From Dehalococcoidales bacterium (GTDB taxonomy: Bacteria; Chloroflexota; Dehalococcoidia; Dehalococcoidales; UBA2162), in contig CP070645.1 in assembly GCA_020354275.1 (NCBI GenBank), positions 776,837-782,168 on the forward strand: DNA of 5,332 nucleotides. Reading direction: 5' to 3'. Numbering within the stretch: the stretch's first letter is position 1; every line of letters begins with the position of its first letter. Under the pieces are notes generated by a model. The model was not told the origin of the DNA. It saw only the letters and a list, made by a program, of their open reading frames with translations, and searched no databases. Below are positions 1-4,478 of the stretch, one piece after another. A program made the translations under genes and the position numbers.

Positions 1-690
1 GTGTTTTACCAGGGGCGTCTGGTAGCCAGGGAAGGAAAACCCCTGTTCCTGGCGTATAGAAAGGGCAGCGGGGGATTGACCAGTACGGTAAATATCAAGC
101 CTTTTGGTATAGAGTCATTAAGGCTGGTGGCTTCTGGAGAAACTGAGCCGGTTATCGAGGTTGTCCCCGGTCAGATAATCACCCGTACAAGGCTGGAGAA
201 GGTCAGGATTATAGACGGGCTGGTGGTACCTGATATAGAACGGGATATTCTGAAGCTGGTTTTGGTAGAAAGGCATAAGGCCAGCGGGAATATCGGCCTG
301 GGACTGGTTACCGGATTCGGCTTGAAGAGAGGGGCTCTGGCTTCATCTATCGCCCATGATTCGCATAATATTGTCGCCGTTGGGGTCGATGATGAAGATA
401 TTTTTACCGCTGTTAAGGAAATCGAACGGCTGGGTGGTGGGCTGGTGGCAGCGGCTGGTGGCAGGATACTGGCCAGTCTGGCCTTGCCTATTGCCGGGAT
501 GCTCTCCGACCAGCCTCTAGAGGAGGTTGTGGGTAAATTGAAGGAACTGGAGCAGGTAGCAGCCGGCCTGGGAACAGGGTTGTCTTCTCCATTTTCCACA
601 CTATCATTTATGGCTCTGCCGGTGATCCCTGAACTGAGACTGACCGACCTCGGCCTGGTAGATGTCGTTAAATTTAGTTTAATGAAATAA
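1..690 (+). CDS. ade: Adenine deaminase, C-terminal part (5' end outside window)
   Basis: Adenine deaminase (EC 3.5.4.2, amidohydrolase superfamily, cytosolic) converts adenine to hypoxanthine and ammonia in purine salvage. Only the last 229 or so residues are visible. Family members usually have about 570-600, so the metal-binding N-terminal barrel half lies upstream and the GTG at base 1 is probably an internal Val codon. Seen here: the VTGFGLKRGALASSIAHDSHN block (visible residues 103-123, with the conserved HDSHN at 119-123), a Gly-rich GGGLVAAAGG strand (145-154), LPIAGMLSD (162-170), and the closing LSFMALPVIPELRLTD (201-216), all typical of the adenine deaminase C-terminal domain. The reading frame is intact to a TAA stop. 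A phosphoribosyltransferase follows after 30 nt on the same strand, which fits co-transcription and use of the hypoxanthine product, though that link is inference. The identification is firm; the true start cannot be placed. Confidence 0.93.
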   Translation: MFYQGRLVAREGKPLFLAYRKGSGGLTSTVNIKPFGIESLRLVASGETEPVIEVVPGQIITRTRLEKVRIIDGLVVPDIERDILKLVLVERHKASGNIGLGLVTGFGLKRGALASSIAHDSHNIVAVGVDDEDIFTAVKEIERLGGGLVAAAGGRILASLALPIAGMLSDQPLEEVVGKLKELEQVAAGLGTGLSSPFSTLSFMALPVIPELRLTDLGLVDVVKFSLMK

Positions 691-720
691 TAAACTCGCT
701 ATTGACTGAAGGGGTAGTAT

Positions 721-1419
721 ATGCGTTCTGATAGAGAGCAGGCTATATTTTCCAACCGGTATGATGCCGGAAGGAAACTGGCGGCGAAACTGGTCAATTA
801 TAAGGGTAAACCGGTGGTCGTCCTGGCCATTCCCAACGGTGGCCTTCCGGTAGCTCTTGAGGTAGCTCTGCTACTGGAAGCCGAGCTCGACCTGGTTATT
901 TCCCGTAAGTTACCCTTACCGTTAACTCCTGAAGCCGGCTTTGGCGCTGTTGGTGATGACGGTACGGTAATCCTTAATGATGAAGTGGTGGCCAGGATTG
1001 GTTTGAGCCCGTACCAGGTCAACTATCAGGTTAATAAAGTAAAGTCCGAGATACAGCAGAGGAGCCTGCTCTACCGGGAGAACAGGTCGGTGGCGGTGGT
1101 AAACGGCAAGATTGCCATAATAATAGATGATGGTCTGGCATCGGGGTATACCATGATGGTGGCTGTGGAGTCGGTGAGGCGGCGTCGTCCGGAGAAGATA
1201 GTAGTTGCCATACCGGCAACATCAGAAGCGGCCCTGAGAAAAGTGCGCGAGGTTGCTGATGAGGTGGTCACACTGGCTATCGGTTCGGCAACCAAGTTCT
1301 ACATTGCCGATTTCTACCACTACTGGCACGACCTGAGTAATGAGGAGGCAATCCAGTGCCTTAAAGAGTGGCGGTTACGTCGCTTCCAATCTAACATTGA
1401 CCGGCCACCGGAAGCCTAA
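721..1419 (+). CDS. Predicted phosphoribosyltransferase, COG1926 type
   Basis: A 232-residue cytosolic type I phosphoribosyltransferase-fold protein. The PRPP-binding loop is clear at residues 133-144 (IIIDDGLASGYT, acidic pair D136-D137). The N-terminal part has a PNGG turn (38-41) in a VVVLAIPNGGLPVA strand, an RKLPLP segment (62-67) and EAGFGAVGDDG (71-81). The C-terminal FYIADFYHYWHDLSNEEA (193-210) is characteristic of the COG1926 predicted phosphoribosyltransferases. The loop reads ASGYT where many relatives have ATG-T, a conservative change. The ATG is preceded by GAAGGGG (708-714) six bases upstream, which supports this start. The substrate base of this family is not established. Lying 30 nt after adenine deaminase, it could use a purine, but this is inference and the protein is not a canonical Hpt, Apt or Gpt. 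The gene ends just before a bidirectional terminator. Confidence 0.85.
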   Translation: MRSDREQAIFSNRYDAGRKLAAKLVNYKGKPVVVLAIPNGGLPVALEVALLLEAELDLVISRKLPLPLTPEAGFGAVGDDGTVILNDEVVARIGLSPYQVNYQVNKVKSEIQQRSLLYRENRSVAVVNGKIAIIIDDGLASGYTMMVAVESVRRRRPEKIVVAIPATSEAALRKVREVADEVVTLAIGSATKFYIADFYHYWHDLSNEEAIQCLKEWRLRRFQSNIDRPPEA

Positions 1420-1451
1420 CGCAGCACCAAGCTGCTTTAAAAAAATGTAAA

Positions 1452-1492
1452 CCCCCAGTATAGTCTGATAAACCGTCATATTATACTGGGGG
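1452..1492. terminator. Bidirectional intrinsic terminator between convergent genes
   Basis: A perfect 11-bp inverted repeat, CCCCCAGTATA (1452-1462) and TATACTGGGGG (1482-1492), extendable by a G-U and a U-A pair, encloses a loop of about 15-19 nt. On the plus strand it is followed by a moderate T-tract (CTTGGTTTTA). On the minus strand it is followed by TTTACATTTTTTT, a stronger U-tract. It lies 33 nt after the stop of the phosphoribosyltransferase gene and 28 nt beyond the stop of the convergent SDR gene, so it can end both transcripts. Confidence 0.85.
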
Positions 1493-1519
1493 CTTGGTTT
1501 TACCAGTAAACCGGTATAT

Positions 1520-2449
1520 TTATTCCTTGGGTGGTTGTGGTGGTGCCGGGTTGACCAACCCCGCGGCTAGCGAGCGTGGTACTATCTGGTCCAGTTCGTC
1601 GAGGGTCCAGCGGCCGACCTTGTGTATACTTTTGGCGGGTGCCGGGTTGGCGTATACCGAATACTGACTTCCGCTGGCACCGAAGCAGTAGCCGTTAATA
1701 TTGGCGGCGGCATCGCTGGCCAGATAGACGACCATCGGAGCGACATCATCCGGGTCCGATCCTCCCCCGGCGCGGGCAGCTGGTGCTTCGGCACCGGCAC
1801 GTGCCGCTCTGGCCTGACGGGCGGCGTCCATTTCGGGCGATGCCGTCATTCTGGTGGTAGCGGCGGGGACAATGCAGTTTACTGTTATACCGTATCTGCC
1901 AAGATCGCGCGCGCAGACCCATGTAAAGCCAGCAATACCGGCTTTAGCCGCACCGTAGTTTGCCTGACCGGCGTTACCAATTAGCCCCGATGTTGAGGAG
2001 GTATTGATTATTCGACCGCTTCTTTGCTGCCTCATTAAAACTGCGGCCGGTTTTGTGCAGTTAAATGTACCGTATAAGTGAACCTTGATAACGGCGTCCC
2101 ATTCTTCCGCAGACATATTAAAGACCATACGGTCTCTCAGGATGCCGGCGTTATTGACCAGGATGTCAATCTTGCCGAAATTGTCGATAGCCGTCTGAAT
2201 AATGTTGTTGCCACCCTCTTCTGTGGCCACGTTGTCGTAATTGGCGACAGCCTCACCACCGGCGGCTTTGATTTCGGCGACGACACCGTCAGCCGGTGAT
2301 GATGTTGACCCGGTGCCATCACGTGCCGTACCCAGATCGTTGACCACCACCTGCGCCCCCTCTGCGGCCAGCAGCATGGCTTCACCACGGCCGATACCTC
2401 CACCAGCACCGGTGACCACTGCCACCTTGCCCTTTAGTCTATCACCCAT
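1520..2449 (-). CDS. SDR oxidoreductase, MFE-2-like 3-hydroxyacyl-CoA dehydrogenase
   Basis: A 309-residue classical short-chain dehydrogenase/reductase. Seen: the Rossmann motif TGAGGGIG (13-20), an acidic residue after the second strand (NDLG, D38), NNAG (99-102) followed by ILRDR, the catalytic Ser in NTSSTSG (about S152), and YGAAK with Y165 and K169. The stretch VNDLG, GGEAVANYDNV and NNAGILRDRMV resembles the dehydrogenase domain of peroxisomal multifunctional enzyme type 2, so the likely reaction is NAD(H)-linked oxidation or reduction of (R)-3-hydroxyacyl-CoA. That assignment is by family resemblance; exact substrate and direction are unknown. Two oddities: an Ala/Arg/Gly-rich segment at about 209-231 where SDRs usually have the substrate loop, and a Pro-rich tail beyond about 262 that includes VGRWTLDELDQIVPRS. 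An AGGAGG (2457-2462) seven bases before the ATG supports the start. It is the last gene of the operon with two MaoC-like proteins, 162 nt after the second one. Confidence 0.88.
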   Translation of the reverse strand: MGDRLKGKVAVVTGAGGGIGRGEAMLLAAEGAQVVVNDLGTARDGTGSTSSPADGVVAEIKAAGGEAVANYDNVATEEGGNNIIQTAIDNFGKIDILVNNAGILRDRMVFNMSAEEWDAVIKVHLYGTFNCTKPAAVLMRQQRSGRIINTSSTSGLIGNAGQANYGAAKAGIAGFTWVCARDLGRYGITVNCIVPAATTRMTASPEMDAARQARAARAGAEAPAARAGGGSDPDDVAPMVVYLASDAAANINGYCFGASGSQYSVYANPAPAKSIHKVGRWTLDELDQIVPRSLAAGLVNPAPPQPPKE

Positions 2450-2491
2450 CTTTAGTCCTCCTGTTAATTTTTTAATGATTCATTCCATTAT

Positions 2492-2519
2492 CGGGTATTA
2501 TCTATCGATAACTTACCCG
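2492..2519 (-). other. Bulged hairpin in the MaoC-SDR intergenic gap
   Basis: In the 162-nt gap between the catalytic MaoC gene and the SDR gene, the minus-strand RNA can form CGGGUA-(AG)-UUAUC, loop GAUA, GAUAA-UACCCG: an 11-bp stem with a two-base bulge. No clear U-tract follows, so it is a poor terminator candidate. It ends about 30 nt upstream of the SDR Shine-Dalgarno sequence. It may be an RNA-processing or stability element, or, as the near-palindromic TATCGATA at its centre allows, a protein-binding site. Its role is unknown. I saw no gene or convincing promoter elsewhere in the gap. Confidence 0.4.
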
Positions 2520-2611
2520 GTAATTCTGGCATGTTTAAGCAGTTTCCATTCTGCACACAGTCAGGTGGTCAGGTGCTAGCCTGATTATTCGTTAATCGAT
2601 GTCCGGTAAAA

Positions 2612-3076
2612 TCAACCCCTGGATGGCAGGGCGGCGGTGGCTGTACCGGGGGTGGTCACTTCACCTTTCCCGTTTTCTACGCCGATGGTAAGGTCTACCA
2701 GGTGCTCACCATCCTCGGTGTACTTTTTAATGATTTTACCCTTACACTGCCAGGTTTCCCCGTCCATAGGTTGCCCCTGTGCTTTCATTGCTCTGGGATA
2801 GTCCATAGCCCGGTACTGGCAGGACAGTTTTTTCAGGGATCCCTGCTCACCTACCCAGTCGGTCATCAGATGAACGAGCCACTGCCGTTTCAAGGCTCCG
2901 TGGATAATCGGTTTGCCAACACCCTGTCCGGCAGCAAAAACCTCATCGTAGTGCAGGGGATTGAAATCTCCAGAAGCTCCGGCCCATCTGACCAGCATTG
3001 TTGTAGTAGCTATTTTTGGCAAAGGGGGTATTTCCATCCCTTCTTCGACATCTTCCCAGTATACTTGCTCAGCCAT
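2612..3076 (-). CDS. MaoC-family (R)-enoyl-CoA hydratase/dehydratase, catalytic-type subunit
   Basis: A 154-residue single hot-dog-fold protein of the MaoC / hydratase-2 family. The hydratase-2 signature is complete: AGASGDFNPLHYDEVFAA (32-49), with the presumed catalytic D37 and H42. Proteins of this type reversibly hydrate trans-2-enoyl-CoA (or acyl-carrier thioesters) to the (R)-3-hydroxy form in the cytosol. The length is typical of a stand-alone half that pairs with an N-terminal-type MaoC partner, and such a partner is encoded 36 nt upstream. The product could feed the SDR dehydrogenase encoded next. GGGAGGA just upstream of the ATG (about 3082-3088) supports the start. Chain-length preference, and whether it works in breakdown or synthesis, cannot be read from the sequence. 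Confidence 0.88.
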   Translation of the reverse strand: MAEQVYWEDVEEGMEIPPLPKIATTTMLVRWAGASGDFNPLHYDEVFAAGQGVGKPIIHGALKRQWLVHLMTDWVGEQGSLKKLSCQYRAMDYPRAMKAQGQPMDGETWQCKGKIIKKYTEDGEHLVDLTIGVENGKGEVTTPGTATAALPSRG

Positions 3077-3112
3077 TTGTTTCCTCCCAAAATATATAAA
3101 AAATACCGTCTG

Positions 3113-3592
3113 TTACCGATGGATTGATGTTGAACGGGTCCGGGCTACCACCTCGCCATCCTGATTGGTGAAGGTCGTTTCTCTAATCAGGAAAGCCATC
3201 CTCCCGGTACTGCCTGTCCGCTCCCTGATATCCTTAATCTGTGATGTTGCTGTCAGGGTATCCCCTGCCTTTACCGGCTTGATAAAATCGTACTCCATAC
3301 CACCGTCCAGGACACGTGGTAGTCCAATCTCGGCGAAGTTCGGCCCTCTTCTGGTTCCCATGATGACTTCGGGTTCCTCGGCGCTCCTTGGCTGCCTTAC
3401 CGGCCAGCCAAAAAATCCCGGTGGGGCTATGATAGAACCGTATTTGGATTTCTTAGCATATTCTTCATCCCAGTAGATTGGATTGGGATCACCCACAGCA
3501 TCAGCATATCTGGCGATGGCTCCCTGCTCGACTTTATAGGTAGTGACGCCAGTAGCTTGCCCAATGAATTTGGTAATCTCTTCTGGTAGCAT
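3113..3592 (-). CDS. MaoC N-terminal-type (FAS1-like) dehydratase subunit, probably non-catalytic
   Basis: A 159-residue protein resembling the MaoC_dehydrat_N family, as in mycobacterial HadA/HadC-type subunits. Seen: a degenerate hydratase motif GDPNPIYWDEEYA (34-46) in which the position of the catalytic His is Tyr (Y40), then IIAPPGFFGWP (54-64), GGMEYDFIKPVKAGDTLTA (97-115) and a C-terminal RTRSTSIHR. In characterised heterodimeric dehydratases this kind of subunit forms the substrate pocket while the partner supplies Asp/His; here the partner would be the next gene, 36 nt downstream. It is the first gene of the three-gene operon. A strong AAGGAGGTG (3598-3606) seven bases from the ATG and a near-consensus promoter 28 nt upstream set the start. 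The subunit role is inferred from the missing His and the neighbouring gene. Confidence 0.85.
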   Translation of the reverse strand: MLPEEITKFIGQATGVTTYKVEQGAIARYADAVGDPNPIYWDEEYAKKSKYGSIIAPPGFFGWPVRQPRSAEEPEVIMGTRRGPNFAEIGLPRVLDGGMEYDFIKPVKAGDTLTATSQIKDIRERTGSTGRMAFLIRETTFTNQDGEVVARTRSTSIHR

Positions 3593-3619
3593 TTTTGCAC
3601 CTCCTTGAAAGCACTTGGA

Positions 3620-3648
3620 ATTCTATATCTTTGATTACCTTTTGTCAA
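3620..3648 (-). promoter_or_regulatory. Sigma-70-type promoter of the MaoC-MaoC-SDR operon
   Basis: Reading on the minus strand, TTGACA (3648-3643, six of six) and TAGAAT (3625-3620, five of six) are separated by exactly 17 bp. Transcription would start near 3613, giving a short leader of about 20 nt that contains the AAGGAGGTG of the first MaoC-like gene. The near-perfect match suggests constitutive strong expression unless a repressor acts; no obvious operator palindrome was seen. Confidence 0.75.
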
Positions 3649-3738
3649 TCTAAATAAAGGTTGGTAGCGGTAGTAAATAGCATTATTTTGGAGGTTATAA
3701 ATGGGAAAAAATAATATAAAAAAAATAGATATAAGGTG

Positions 3739-3767
3739 TTGTGATAATCCGGTATAGGTGGTATAAT
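3739..3767 (+). promoter_or_regulatory. Sigma-70-type promoter of pyrR-pyrB
   Basis: TATAAT (3762-3767, perfect -10) lies 17 bp after TTGTGA (3739-3744, four of six matches to the -35 consensus). Transcription would start near 3774, about 20 nt before the PyrR-binding structure, giving a leader of about 120 nt before the pyrR ATG. Promoter position and leader architecture agree well. Confidence 0.7.
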
Positions 3768-3794
3768 TTTGGTAATAAAATTAACAATAGAAAA

Positions 3795-3893
3795 ATTCCT
3801 GACCTTTAAATTAGTCCAGCGAGGCTAGCAAGGGGGAATATGAAGAAACAGAGTAGCAGAACCTCTTGCTGGCAAAGGCAAGAGGTTATTTAT
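3795..3893 (+). promoter_or_regulatory. PyrR-responsive RNA leader (pyr attenuator or translational switch)
   Basis: The leader holds AGTCCAGCGAGGCT (3813-3826), matching the PyrR-binding-loop consensus ARUCCNGNGAGGYU as I recall it. This loop is capped on a stem: AUUCC (3795-3799) with GGAAU (3835-3839), CCUU (3803-3806) with AAGG (3830-3833), and UUAG with CUAG nearer the loop. Bases 3825-3835 can instead pair with 3862-3872 over 11 bp (two G-U pairs) as an anti-terminator-like helix. That helix would break both the PyrR-binding stem and the downstream hairpin at 3860-3887. The known family logic is that PyrR loaded with UMP/UTP binds the loop, frees 3862-3872 and lets the downstream hairpin form, lowering expression when pyrimidines are plentiful. 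The pairings are seen in the sequence; their use is inferred. Confidence 0.88.
3860..3887 (+). terminator. OFF-state hairpin of the pyr leader, overlapping the pyrR ribosome-binding site
   Basis: A perfect 10-bp stem, AACCTCTTGC (3860-3869) with GCAAGAGGTT (3878-3887), closes an 8-nt loop. Its 3' arm contains AGAGG (3881-3885), the best Shine-Dalgarno sequence for the pyrR ATG at 3894 (8-nt spacing). The tract after the stem is only TTATTTAT, so termination may be weak. The hairpin can therefore act by hiding the ribosome-binding site, by termination, or both. Confidence 0.75.
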
Positions 3894-4478
3894 ATGGACG
3901 AAAAAATCATAATGACGTCAGAGGATATCCACCGGAGCCTGGCCCGTATTGCTCATGAAATTATCGAGAAGAATAAGACGGTTGATTGCCTGGTACTGGT
4001 TGGTATGCTTACCCGTGGTGTACCTCTGGCGAACCGGTTAGTGGCCAATATTGAAAGCTCCGAAGGTTCAACCGTACCGGTCGGTACGTTGGACATAAGT
4101 CATTACCGAGATGACCGCTATTTACCAGACCCGGTATACTTCAGGCAGCTTACTAATATCCCGGTAAGTGTGGACGACCGGAACGTGGTACTGGTAGACG
4201 ATGTTTTATATACCGGGCGGAGCATTCGGGCAGCCATGGATGCTCTTATTGACCTGGGTAGACCCCGGTCAATTCAGCTGGCGGTGCTGGTTGACCGCGG
4301 TCACCGTGAACTACCAATCCGGGCGGACTATGTCGGCAAGAACATACCCAGTGCTAAAGATGAAAATATACAGGTGAATCTGGTTGAGATAGACGGTAAT
4401 GATGGCGTTTTCATCAGTAAGAATAACAATAACAGATCCTCCCACAGAGCGAGATTATTAGATGGTGAGCTAATATGA
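3894..4478 (+). CDS. pyrR: PyrR: pyr operon RNA-binding regulator / uracil phosphoribosyltransferase
   Basis: PyrR binds pyr mRNA leaders in response to UMP/UTP and usually also converts uracil plus PRPP to UMP. The 194-residue product (from ATG 3894) has LARIAHEIIEKN (16-27), VGMLTRGVPLA (36-46), SHYRDD (69-74), the PRPP motif VVLVDDVLYTGRS (98-110) and the family-specific block VDRGHRELPIRADYVGKNIP (133-152). All are very close to Bacillus PyrR, which is about 181 residues. The extra length is mostly a polar C-terminal tail with four consecutive Asn, ending ARLLDGELI. The frame stays open upstream to an ATG at 3840, but those 18 codons overlap the regulatory hairpin, do not resemble family N termini and have a poorly spaced GGGGG, so ATG 3894 with AGAGG is preferred. 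The gene sits directly behind a PyrR-binding leader, implying autoregulation, and overlaps pyrB by 4 nt. Confidence 0.95.
   Translation: MDEKIIMTSEDIHRSLARIAHEIIEKNKTVDCLVLVGMLTRGVPLANRLVANIESSEGSTVPVGTLDISHYRDDRYLPDPVYFRQLTNIPVSVDDRNVVLVDDVLYTGRSIRAAMDALIDLGRPRSIQLAVLVDRGHRELPIRADYVGKNIPSAKDENIQVNLVEIDGNDGVFISKNNNNRSSHRARLLDGELI

Noticed and set aside
171..599. 142-codon minus-strand open frame inside adenine deaminase
   Set aside because: It is antisense to a clear conserved domain, has low-complexity Ser/Pro/Thr content and no convincing start context.
1622..1984. 120-codon plus-strand open frame opposite the SDR gene
   Set aside because: It lies entirely within the well-supported SDR gene on the other strand, has no recognisable domain, and is best explained as a shadow of that gene's codon pattern.
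2702..3127. 141-codon plus-strand open frame opposite the catalytic MaoC gene
   Set aside because: The minus-strand frame has a complete hydratase-2 signature and ribosome-binding site; the plus-strand translation has no family features.
3840..3893. ATG at 3840 as the pyrR start, adding 18 N-terminal residues
   Set aside because: It begins one base after the PyrR-binding stem, the extra residues do not resemble PyrR N termini, GGGGG is too close for a good ribosome site, and the codons overlap the regulatory hairpin. ATG 3894 with AGAGG fits the family length.
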